From positions 1,611,001 through 1,675,000 of the forward strand of contig CP011489.1 of assembly GCA_001023575.1 (NCBI GenBank): 64,000 bases of DNA, read 5' to 3'. Positions 34,901-42,393 of the stretch are shown here, in pieces. A program made the translations under genes and the position numbers. Position 1 is the stretch's first letter; each line of letters opens with the position of its first letter. The notes under the pieces were generated by a model. The model was not told where the DNA came from and did not search any database. It saw only the letters and a program-made list of their open reading frames with translations. The DNA is from Actinobacteria bacterium IMCC26256. Lineage in GTDB: Bacteria > Actinomycetota > Acidimicrobiia > IMCC26256.

Positions 34901-36121
34901 CTACCCCGTGTTCCTTAAATCCGGTGGTGCTCTCCAATCCCACCTGGCCTCCTTCTCCACGCCAATCTCGCCCTTATTGGCTGCGATCTTGATGAGTCGA
35001 TATCCGTCGTGAGTTTTTTGAAGGTGATGTCGCTTGCAGAGCCGAACGAGGTTCTCAAATGTTGTTGGCCCGCCCTCAGCGAAGGGCACGATGTGATCTA
35101 TCTCTAGGCCAAGAGTCACGTCGCATGTTGGTACTTGACAGACGCGATCACGTTCCTCAACACCAGTCCGCAGTTTTGCTGGCAAAGCTCGCCCCATATG
35201 CGCAATGGTTCTTATGTCGGTGCCATCGACTACGAGAAGTTTCAAGAATGCCTCGCCCAAATACTCTGTAGCGGTAGAGACTGGTATCGGACCAACTCCG
35301 GCGATCTCACAGACCTCGCCGTGCTCGGTATGTCCACGCTTGAGTGCATCTATGTCGACACGAATATTGATCACTGCCTGAGGGCGAGTCGTTTTTGTGG
35401 GGCTTTCGCTCGACTGCTTGTTGGTTGCCTTCTCACAGAGTGCCATGAGAGCGTCAGCGGCGTATGCCTCAGGTCTTTCATGTGCGCCGCTCTTGCGCGC
35501 TGCCTTGAAGATCTCGTCCTGTATTGGCTTGAGTGCTGCCATTACTAGAGCACCGTTAGCAACAGTCATGCGCCCTTTAACAATGAAGGCACCATCAGGG
35601 TCTCGCCACGATTTTAAGAAACGACTCTTGTGCACCTGCTTGTGGCGTTGTGCCTCATCGGTGGCTGCTGCGACTACCCGTGAAGATGCATCTCGCAGAT
35701 CGCGCACCGTCACATGCTTTGAGAGGTTCAAGAGTTGCGTCTCCGTATTAGGTGCAACAATCGCCCCACGTGCTACCTCGACAGCCTGAGTGCCAGAGAG
35801 TGTCCCTGAGCGCAGTGCAGCCTGAGTAACAGGTAAGTGCTGGAGCTGACCAGCGAGCATTACAACCGACTGGGCCTCGTAGTGAGCACAATCAGTCTCA
35901 ATGGAGAGCCACTCCGCAACGCTCTTAGCGCCCTGACCTTTCCAGCCATTGGTGCGCTCAACCTGGCCAACACCGATAGTGCGGATCGCATCCCCAAGAC
36001 GCCGGACGCGCTCCCCGGAACCGACCAACCGGGCAGCCCGGGCAGCATCGAAGCAATCAACCTCCATCGAGGCAAAGCAGGCCTCGAGCTCTGTGGTGAG
36101 TTGATCCAATCTATCGAACAT
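34901..36121 (-). CDS. 13E12-type DUF222/HNH endonuclease, copy 2
   Basis: A 406-residue paralogue of the product of 2567-3787, very similar from about residue 45 to residue 380. The first 40 residues and last 20 differ, and these ends may set specificity. The HNH site is complete: ERDRVCQVPTCD, LEIDHIVPFAEGG, ENLVRLCKRHH. ATG 36121 is the first base of a leaderless message and lies inside a LexA box. It stands between cysO and the JAMM protease gene that works with it in other actinobacteria, so it or the neighbouring GH1 gene looks like an insertion into a conserved cluster. Confidence 0.9.
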   Translation of the reverse strand: MFDRLDQLTTELEACFASMEVDCFDAARAARLVGSGERVRRLGDAIRTIGVGQVERTNGWKGQGAKSVAEWLSIETDCAHYEAQSVVMLAGQLQHLPVTQAALRSGTLSGTQAVEVARGAIVAPNTETQLLNLSKHVTVRDLRDASSRVVAAATDEAQRHKQVHKSRFLKSWRDPDGAFIVKGRMTVANGALVMAALKPIQDEIFKAARKSGAHERPEAYAADALMALCEKATNKQSSESPTKTTRPQAVINIRVDIDALKRGHTEHGEVCEIAGVGPIPVSTATEYLGEAFLKLLVVDGTDIRTIAHMGRALPAKLRTGVEERDRVCQVPTCDVTLGLEIDHIVPFAEGGPTTFENLVRLCKRHHLQKTHDGYRLIKIAANKGEIGVEKEARWDWRAPPDLRNTG

Positions 36122-36134
36122 ATGTTCGATTATA
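36113..36134 (-). promoter_or_regulatory. LexA (SOS) box and -10 box over the HNH start codon, copy 2
   Basis: Same perfect 18-bp palindrome as at 3779-3796, here 36113-36130, overlapping TATAAT (36134-36129). The start codon at 36121-36119 lies inside the box. The flanking bases further upstream also match copy 1 (GGGTGTGACA after the palindrome on the plus strand), so promoter and gene were duplicated together. Confidence 0.88.
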
Positions 36135-36156
36135 AACTAGGGGTGTGACAGTTACA

Positions 36157-36194
36157 AGGGATTTTTAGGGATTTTTAGGATTTTTGAAGATTTT
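36157..36194. repeat. 10-bp AT-rich tandem repeat between GH1 and HNH genes
   Basis: AGGGATTTTT occurs twice in tandem (36157, 36167), then AGGATTTTT and GAAGATTTT as decayed units. It lies directly after the GH1 stop codon and upstream of the SOS promoter. On the GH1 strand it is A-rich, so it is not a classical terminator. Confidence 0.6.
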
Positions 36195-37394
36195 CTAAAG
36201 AATTTCCCGACTAAGTATCTTGGCACTGGGTTTGACGATTCTGTCCTTAGTAATGATTCCAAACTCAAGGTCGAAGCCATGCAGCCACTCGTAGTTATCA
36301 ACCGCCGTCCAGTGAAAGAATCCACGGATATCGATCCCTCTCTCCAAAGCGGCGTGAGCGATATCGAGCCCTGCTGCCAAATACGCGGAGCGTGCTTCAT
36401 CGTCGGCAGTTCCGATTCCATACTCCGCTATAAGCAATGGAGTCTCTGGAACCTCCTTATGCAGACGGTCTAGAACTAGCGCTAGTCCATCAGGCCAGAT
36501 TGAGTACCCCAATGGTGATCGCGTATCGGATTCTGGGTACAACGCGAGCCCACCATCGCGCACACCCATAGCGCAGTAATACGAGAAGCCAATTAGATCA
36601 AACGAACCAGCAAGGTCAGGCCGCTCAATCGGGGGACGATCCCCAATACGTAGAACACCATCTCTGAATAGCCCGAGCCCAGCAGACCAATTAGCGCTAT
36701 AGAAACGCTCAGCGAATGCCATCGACTCAGGTTTGTCATCCAACAACTCAAGTGTCGAGAGTCCAAAGATTGAAGCAACGGGAGCACCCGTATTCTTTAA
36801 GAGGACTGCGGCCTCCGCAGTTGCAAGTTGAGTCTGCTCGCTTGCAGTGCTCCACTCATCAAGATCAGTGTGCCCAGGGGGCCAACCGCGCCCGAGATAT
36901 GCAGCGGTTGGGTAGTAATTGGTTTCGTTTATAGGTTGCCAACCTGCAACAAGGTCTCCAAATGTCTCGGCTATGAACTCAACATGTCGTGCCCAATATT
37001 TGGTTCGATTGCTATCAACTAAGAAACCACCCTTCTCGGCGAACCAGATCGGGAGGGTGAAGTGATGCAGGCACACCCATGCGCTGATCCCTGCATCACG
37101 GGCTGCCTCGAGTACATCTCGATAATGGGCAATTGCAGATCGATCATGCACTCCCTCGGATGGTTCGACTCGAGCCCATTCGATTGAGAGGCGATGATGG
37201 GTTAGGCCCAGACTCGATAGAAGGCGAAAGTCCTCTGCGTAACGCGTGGCGAAATCGTTTCCATCTCGTGAGAGCGGCGCATTGCCGTTGCGCTCCCATG
37301 CATACCAATCTGAAAACTCCGAGGCGCCCTCACTCTGAGTAGACGATGCGCCTGTCCCCCAAGCGAAGTCATCAGGCCATTCTCGTTTAGCCAC
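36195..37394 (-). CDS. GH1 family beta-glucosidase-like glycosidase
   Basis: A 399-residue glycoside hydrolase family 1 enzyme. It starts FAWGTGASSTQSEG, has RLSIEWARVEP, WQPINETNYY with acid/base Glu157 and LLIAEYGIG with nucleophile Glu324, and ends with FHWTAVDNYEWLHGF. Canonical NEP and TENG are changed to NET and AEYG, but both glutamates remain. No signal peptide. GTG 37394 has GAAGG 6-8 bases before it. It could work on short beta-linked sugars with the GH3 enzyme at 7587-9803. Confidence 0.9.
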   Translation of the reverse strand: MAKREWPDDFAWGTGASSTQSEGASEFSDWYAWERNGNAPLSRDGNDFATRYAEDFRLLSSLGLTHHRLSIEWARVEPSEGVHDRSAIAHYRDVLEAARDAGISAWVCLHHFTLPIWFAEKGGFLVDSNRTKYWARHVEFIAETFGDLVAGWQPINETNYYPTAAYLGRGWPPGHTDLDEWSTASEQTQLATAEAAVLLKNTGAPVASIFGLSTLELLDDKPESMAFAERFYSANWSAGLGLFRDGVLRIGDRPPIERPDLAGSFDLIGFSYYCAMGVRDGGLALYPESDTRSPLGYSIWPDGLALVLDRLHKEVPETPLLIAEYGIGTADDEARSAYLAAGLDIAHAALERGIDIRGFFHWTAVDNYEWLHGFDLEFGIITKDRIVKPSAKILSREIL

Positions 37395-37462
37395 GTGAGA
37401 CCTTCTCTAATCCCTATTCTCGCCAAATTATTTCTGACATCACGCCGAGCCAGATCGTTGCA

Positions 37463-37915
37463 CTAACCGACTACGTCGACTGCGACCTCTGCTATTACCC
37501 CGTCGCGCATTCGGTATGCGCGCAGTACCGGTTGCCCGTGCTCTGGCTTGAGCGAGACGATTACATAGATCCAATTTGGGTTGGCCGCCGCAGTGCGCAC
37601 ATCGGTTGGCGATGGGTAGGCCTCAGTGTGAGTATGCGAGTGCCAGCAGCCAACCAAGACCTCCCCAACCTCGTCCATGGAGCGCATGGCTCGCAGCATC
37701 TCTTTGCCATCAACGGTGTAGGTAAGTGATGAAGCATCGACGTTGCTAGTTGGGAATACTTGCGTTACGACGCCAGTAGGTTCCTCAAGTGCCCCCAAGG
37801 CAGGGCCTCCAAGGAGTCCGCATGCTTCATTTGGTAGGCCGTCGTAGCAGCTGGCGATGATTCGCTCGTGCTGTGACCTCGTGAGGCGCAGTGTTGGGGT
37901 TCCGGTGAATGCCAC
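37463..37915 (-). CDS. mec: JAMM/M67 metalloprotease, CysO-cysteine peptidase
   Basis: A 150-residue zinc peptidase. The JAMM motif is HSHTHTEAYPSPTD (His92, His94, Ser102, Asp105) with Glu30 in NEACGLLGG. In mycobacteria Mec releases cysteine from CysO-cysteine; here CysO and CysM are encoded on the same strand about 2.6 kb downstream, separated by two unrelated genes. TACCTT ends 7 bases before GTG 37915, again leaderless. The specific substrate is inferred from this context. Confidence 0.88.
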   Translation of the reverse strand: MAFTGTPTLRLTRSQHERIIASCYDGLPNEACGLLGGPALGALEEPTGVVTQVFPTSNVDASSLTYTVDGKEMLRAMRSMDEVGEVLVGCWHSHTHTEAYPSPTDVRTAAANPNWIYVIVSLKPEHGQPVLRAYRMRDGVIAEVAVDVVG

Positions 37916-38087
37916 GGCCTCAAAGGTAGCCCTAATGACAGCCTCTCTGGAGCGCTACCTACGGCAGAGACCGAATCCGTCACCCGAATCCCTTTCACCC
38001 CAATCCCCTGTCACCCGAACCCCCCTCTAGCACGGCCCGAGATGCTGCTCGCAGGTTTTTGTTGCGGAGTCCGGTAACGTCGCCCCT

Positions 38088-38555
38088 ATGTCTCGAAGGG
38101 GCGACCAGGTCGTCATTACGAATCGAAAAGCACGCCACGACTACCTGATACTCGATGTATGGGAGTGCGGGATTGTCCTGCTCGGTAGCGAGGTCAAGTC
38201 GATTCGTGAGAGCCGCGCCAATCTCTTAGATGCCTACGCACGGGTTGAGAACGGCGAGGTCTGGATGTATGGGATGCATGTCCAGCAGTATTCATTCTCA
38301 CAGGGCGAGCACGATCCGGTCCGACGACGCAAACTCCTACTGAACGCGAAAGAGATAATTGAGATCTCGCTACGCACACAGGAGAAGGGGCTCACGCTTG
38401 TGCCGATGCGTGTCTACTTCAAGGACGGACGCGCAAAGATCGAGCTTGGGTTAGCGCGCGGTAAGCGCTCATACGACAAGCGCCATGCAATTGCCGAGCG
38501 CGATGCAAACAGAGACACGGCACGAGCACTTAAAGAACGCCAACGCGACAACTAA
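38088..38555 (+). CDS. smpB: SsrA-binding protein SmpB
   Basis: A 155-residue protein that delivers tmRNA to stalled ribosomes. NRKARHDYLILDVWECGIVLLGSEVKS is the characteristic N-terminal region, GLARGKRSYDKR leads into the basic C-terminal tail ending KERQRDN. TAACGT ends 7 bases before the ATG, so the message appears leaderless. The tmRNA gene itself follows after a heliorhodopsin gene. Confidence 0.97.
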   Translation: MSRRGDQVVITNRKARHDYLILDVWECGIVLLGSEVKSIRESRANLLDAYARVENGEVWMYGMHVQQYSFSQGEHDPVRRRKLLLNAKEIIEISLRTQEKGLTLVPMRVYFKDGRAKIELGLARGKRSYDKRHAIAERDANRDTARALKERQRDN

Positions 38556-38577
38556 TAGAAAGAGATTGGAGACTAAA

Positions 38578-39342
38578 ATGGATACAGAAATAGCAAAACT
38601 TCGAAGACTAAATATCGGTGCTGGATTCCTACATCTTGCTTCGCTTATAGGGATTCTGCTGCTCTCTACTTCATTCTCTCTACCGGTCAACGCCACGTAT
38701 ATGACTGATGCTCCCGGGACCGGCAACTTTGCGGCGCCGGTGAATCTCTTCAACGTAAACCTTGCGTACATGATCGTGGCCTTCTTGGCGCTCTCAGCCT
38801 TTTTCCACTTTCTAATCAGTACACCTGCGATGTTTGCGCGTTACGAGGCCGGATTAAAGAAGAACATCAATGTATTCAGATGGGTTGAGTATTCGCTCTC
38901 CTCCTCAATCATGATCGTTGTGATTCTTCAACTAAATGGCACTACCGATTACATAGCGCTGCTTGCGATCTTTGGAGTGAACCTCTCAATGATCTTGTTC
39001 GGTTGGCTCCAGGAGAAGTACACGACACCGGGCGATGGCGATTTCTTGCCATTCATCTTTGGTTGTATCGCTGGGATCATTCCGTGGATAGCGGTTGGCC
39101 TAAGCCTCGCATCGCCGAAGGGACCACCCGGGGCGACCGCTCCAGGATTTGTCTACGGCATCGTCATTTCGCTCTTTCTTCTCTTCAACTGCTTCGCGAT
39201 TGTTCAGTGGAGGCAGTACAAGGCGAAGGGTAAATGGAGCAATTACCTGCGCGGCGAGAAGATCTACATTGTTCTCAGCCTTGTAGCGAAGTCTGCGCTT
39301 GCTTGGCAGATATTCGCCGGAACTCTCGCCCCCACTAATTGA
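38578..39342 (+). CDS. Heliorhodopsin
   Basis: A 254-residue seven-helix retinal protein of the heliorhodopsin family. The retinal lysine is Lys238 in VLSLVAKSALAWQIFAG, the family's helix-seven signature. Glu104 in RWVEYSLSSS matches the Schiff-base counterion, and His19 and His77 match the two conserved histidines near it. Heliorhodopsins sit in the membrane with the N-terminus inside; most do not pump ions and are thought to be light sensors or regulators. ATG 38578 has GGAG 8 bases before it and is 22 bases after the smpB stop, so both are probably cotranscribed. A hairpin terminator follows. No retinal-making gene is adjacent. Confidence 0.95.
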   Translation: MDTEIAKLRRLNIGAGFLHLASLIGILLLSTSFSLPVNATYMTDAPGTGNFAAPVNLFNVNLAYMIVAFLALSAFFHFLISTPAMFARYEAGLKKNINVFRWVEYSLSSSIMIVVILQLNGTTDYIALLAIFGVNLSMILFGWLQEKYTTPGDGDFLPFIFGCIAGIIPWIAVGLSLASPKGPPGATAPGFVYGIVISLFLLFNCFAIVQWRQYKAKGKWSNYLRGEKIYIVLSLVAKSALAWQIFAGTLAPTN

Positions 39343-39345
39343 GTC

Positions 39346-39371
39346 GGGAGGCTCCGGCCTCCCTGTAATTT
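39346..39371 (+). terminator. Probable terminator after the heliorhodopsin gene
   Basis: Perfect 7-base arms GGGAGGC and GCCTCCC enclose TCCG, followed by TGTAATTT. It begins 3 bases after the stop codon. Confidence 0.7.
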
Positions 39372-39459
39372 CGCCAATTCTGCGCCGTGGGAATAGAAGT
39401 CCCCGGTTAGGCGTAGTATCCCTTCGTGGCCCCCGGCGCACCCGGGGCCCACTTGACAA

Positions 39460-39811
39460 GGGGGTGCGTGGCTTCGATCTCGAGGATCGAGGTGGGTGAA
39501 GCGAGCCGAGGTCGTCAGATCCTCGTTAAAGAGCTGGCAAAAATAAACACATGCCGAGGACAACCTCGCACTAGCTGCCTAAGAAATTAGTTAGCTCGTC
39601 TCTAACGGCCCCGCCATTCGGCCGCCTTGGGACGTCATCTTGAGTGGCTTACCGTCTAGTTGCGCCTCAGGGCTGGACGGAACATCTAATGAGGCTGGGG
39701 TTACTGCAGTGCCGCCGGTGAGCGGTGGTGGCCCGAGATCAATCACCGGCTCCGCTCGGAGAAGCCCCACCAACAGCTCGGGAGACGCGGGTTCGACCCC
39801 CGCCACCTCCA
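39460..39811 (+). ncRNA. ssrA: Transfer-messenger RNA
   Basis: About 352 bases. The 5' end GGGGGTG pairs with CACCTCC near the 3' end (one G-U pair), and GCGGG-TTCGACC-CCCGC forms the T arm, giving the tRNA-like domain. CCA is not encoded. The coding part ends with codons for NLALAA and TAA (39563-39583), the usual degradation tag. Reading that frame back gives THAEDNLALAA after an in-frame TAA, while the expected GCA resume codon at 39537 is one base out of frame, so the tag start is unclear. Pseudoknot-like GC-rich segments follow. It partners SmpB encoded upstream. Confidence 0.93.
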
Positions 39812-39880
39812 CCGGGGGTAGATAACGGTTATTCGATTACCGAGATAACGGTTACTCGAGACCCTCTACCCACCCCTTGT

Positions 39881-39918
39881 GCGACAGTGCCCCGACCAAA
39901 TGGTCGGGGCACTGTCGC
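39881..39918. other. Perfect hairpin with 18-base arms downstream of tmRNA
   Basis: GCGACAGTGCCCCGACCA (39881-39898) and its exact complement (39901-39918) flank AA. It begins 69 bases after the tmRNA. There is no T-run, so it is not a standard terminator, though it would stop or protect transcripts. Before it, GATAACGGTTA is repeated twice (39823 and 39843 region). Confidence 0.75.
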
Positions 39919-40082
39919 GTGCATAGGTCATTTCAGACGATCGCTAGAGAGTGTCGTCAGCAATGTCGCACGCCAGAACTGGGTCCCGACTCAAGTCTCG
40001 CCCTAGAGAAAACGCTCACCGCATTGACGTAGCGCCGGAGTAACCCGTGCCATACTCATTCCCTTCGACGACAGGGAGAGAG

Positions 40083-41381
40083 ATGTTTATGGCACTCCGT
40101 GCTCAGCGAGCATCATGGCGACGATTGACAAGTGTTGCGATCGTCATGCTCGCGGCCATTCCACTGTTCCTCGTTCGGATTGATGGCGCAGCCGCCTTAC
40201 CCACCTGCGACCCGTCCGCACCGGCAACCTGCTCGCTCCGACAACTCGCAGATCTCGCGGGCATCCGCATTGGTTCAATAGCGGAGCCCTACGAGATCAC
40301 AGACCCTGTCTACGCATCGGTGCTCGCCCGTGAGTTCAATTCAGTAACACCCGAGAACGCACTGAAGTGGTATGCCACCCAACCGAGCGAAGGCACTTGG
40401 GATTTTTCCGGCGCCGACGAAATCCTGAGCTTCGCCGATGATCACGACATGACCATCAGGGGACACACCCTTGTGTGGGCACAGGACGCCTATACGCTGG
40501 CTTGGGTAAAGAGCATCACGGACCCCGTCGCGCTGAAGACTGTCGTCGAGAACCACATCACAGCCACGATGAACCACTTTGCGGGCAAGATCCACCGCTG
40601 GGATGTAGTAAACGAACCCTTGGCCAGTGTCGGAACGCTTCCCTCAACCAGCGTGTTCTGGAGCCTCGGCCCCGAGTGGATCGCCGATGCGTTCCGTCTT
40701 GCTCACACTCTCGACCCAAGCGCTGAACTCTGGCTGAACGAGTACGGAACCGACTGGGTGCCGGGCAAGCATGAGGCCCTAGTGGCGCTTGTCTCTGACC
40801 TCGTCGACGCGGGAGTCCCCATCAATGGCGTCGGACTTCAGATGCACCGCCTGCCGGGAGCGGTACTCGACACGGAGAAGTTCGCGTCGCAGATGCGCGA
40901 CTTCACAGCGCTCGGCCTCAACGTCGCAGTCACCGAACTAGACATCCCCATCTCCCCCGATGATCCCGGCGCCCTCCAGTCACAGGCTTTGGAGTACGCA
41001 CGAGTCGTGAGCGCGTGTCTGATGGTTGATGGTTGCGTCGAAGTAACCCTTTGGGGACTCACAGACGGTTCAACTTGGCTAGATTCCGCCGGGATCTTCG
41101 CCACTCCGACTCGACCCTTGCTGTTCGACAATGCCTTCGCACCGAAACCCGCCTACGACGCAGTTAGAGGAGTCTTGGCCGAGGCCGTCTCCCCGACTCC
41201 ACCTTCTGTCACCCAGCCCCCACAGATCACAACCGCCTCCGAACCAAGGCTTCCAGCTACTGGTTCCAGCACTGCGTTACTCGCGGCTGCCGGTCTGCTT
41301 CTCGTCGCCGGAGGACTTCTCGTCTCCCGAGCAACGAGCGTTGGGAATCAAAGACGTATGCAGAACCAAAACACGGAGTGA
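40083..41381 (+). CDS. Cell-wall-anchored GH10 endo-xylanase
   Basis: A 432-residue glycoside hydrolase family 10 enzyme. A signal peptide spans residues 1-39. The barrel contains FNSVTPENALKW, RGHTLVW, DVVNEPL with acid/base Glu178, and VAVTELDIP with nucleophile Glu285. After a Pro/Thr-rich linker the C-terminus has LPATG (from residue 390), a hydrophobic helix and a short basic tail: a sortase signal. So it should be attached to the cell wall and degrade xylan outside the cell. No sortase gene is in the window. ATG 40083 follows GGGAGAGAG. Confidence 0.9.
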   Translation: MFMALRAQRASWRRLTSVAIVMLAAIPLFLVRIDGAAALPTCDPSAPATCSLRQLADLAGIRIGSIAEPYEITDPVYASVLAREFNSVTPENALKWYATQPSEGTWDFSGADEILSFADDHDMTIRGHTLVWAQDAYTLAWVKSITDPVALKTVVENHITATMNHFAGKIHRWDVVNEPLASVGTLPSTSVFWSLGPEWIADAFRLAHTLDPSAELWLNEYGTDWVPGKHEALVALVSDLVDAGVPINGVGLQMHRLPGAVLDTEKFASQMRDFTALGLNVAVTELDIPISPDDPGALQSQALEYARVVSACLMVDGCVEVTLWGLTDGSTWLDSAGIFATPTRPLLFDNAFAPKPAYDAVRGVLAEAVSPTPPSVTQPPQITTASEPRLPATGSSTALLAAAGLLLVAGGLLVSRATSVGNQRRMQNQNTE

Positions 41382-41490
41382 GAGCCGATACCTGAAGTTG
41401 CCTCTGTACCCGAGCACGTCTCCTAGCCCCGTAACGCAGCAGGGGCTTGCCCGGTAGTAGTCCGAGCCTTTCAGTTAGAGCGACTCAGAA

Positions 41491-42228
41491 CTATCGGCGC
41501 GCGATGGTTGGGGCACGCATTAGCAAGACATTGTCCATCTTTAGATCGCTCCCCCATATCAACGAAGCCGAGGGATCCCATGTCACCATCGTGTAGTCGC
41601 CGTGGGCTCCGACCTCCTCAGCTGTGTACACGTTGACGTTCGGCCACGACGCGTCATCGAAGGACGGTGCCGCCCATTCGTCCGGCGTCGCAATCGACTC
41701 GTGCTCGCAATCGGTGATCGGATTGGCGGATGTCACACACGACGGGTTGAGCGGCGCGCGCTGAACTACGAGAGTCCTCCATTTCGCGTTCGTGGCGGCA
41801 ACGATTCGCCCTGTGGCTTCGTCGCTAATCTGCGCGATTAGTCCTCCGTCGCCGATCTGTTGCTGTGGGGTGCCGATGTACTCCAGGCCTGACGCATCCT
41901 GGATGTAGTCCTTGGCGAGGACTGCGACAGTGAGTGGGTAGGTGGCCGTGAAGGTGATGCGCTCCTTGTTGAAAGAGCGCTGCGTTGTAATCGGCACTGA
42001 ATCTTCACCCACAAGCTTGCCGTTGACGTATAGAGCAAACCAATTATCGCCCCAGATGTCAGCAACAAATTTTGTCGGCGCGCCCGATGCGCTGGTTGAG
42101 GTGGGCAGACCGGTATTGCTTGTTGGCTTCGAGGTGTTGTTTGACGACGTCGAGGAGCTGCAAGCTACGAGCGCGAGCATCACAAAAGCGACGGCGGCAA
42201 CGTTACGGGGTCGGGTTAATGAGGCCAT
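41491..42228 (-). CDS. Lipoprotein of unknown function
   Basis: A 245-residue protein with lipobox LVAC (lipidated Cys23), then a Ser/Asn/Thr-rich linker. The rest looks like a beta-sandwich: DNWFALYVNGKLVGEDS, FTATYPLTVAVLAKDY and APSFDDASWPNV with IWGSDLKMDNVLLMR at the end resemble galactose-binding-like carbohydrate modules. Two cysteine pairs may form disulfides. It converges with the xylanase gene and may bind sugar at the surface; that is an inference. Confidence 0.7.
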   Translation of the reverse strand: MASLTRPRNVAAVAFVMLALVACSSSTSSNNTSKPTSNTGLPTSTSASGAPTKFVADIWGDNWFALYVNGKLVGEDSVPITTQRSFNKERITFTATYPLTVAVLAKDYIQDASGLEYIGTPQQQIGDGGLIAQISDEATGRIVAATNAKWRTLVVQRAPLNPSCVTSANPITDCEHESIATPDEWAAPSFDDASWPNVNVYTAEEVGAHGDYTMVTWDPSASLIWGSDLKMDNVLLMRAPTIARR

Positions 42229-42393
42229 GGTGGTGACGGTACCCCTCTGGCAACCCAACGGCGCGCTCCGCGTAAAACATCTCAGGCAATTCTTAGGAAC
42301 CGCTTAGCAAACGGGAGTGGGCGGTAGCCCTTTCGCGTGCATACGTATTTGCAGAGGCTCGCTAGCGAGTCTCCTCATCGAGAATCGCAAGCA

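Noticed and set aside
39591-39812. A minus-strand open frame beginning MEVAGVEPASPE
   Set aside because: It lies entirely antisense to the tmRNA and is a known kind of false gene arising from the tRNA-like 3' end of such RNAs.
41420-41456. Hairpin AGCCCC...GGGGCT between xylanase and lipoprotein genes as a terminator
   Set aside because: The 6-base arms are 11 bases apart and no T-run follows; support is too weak.
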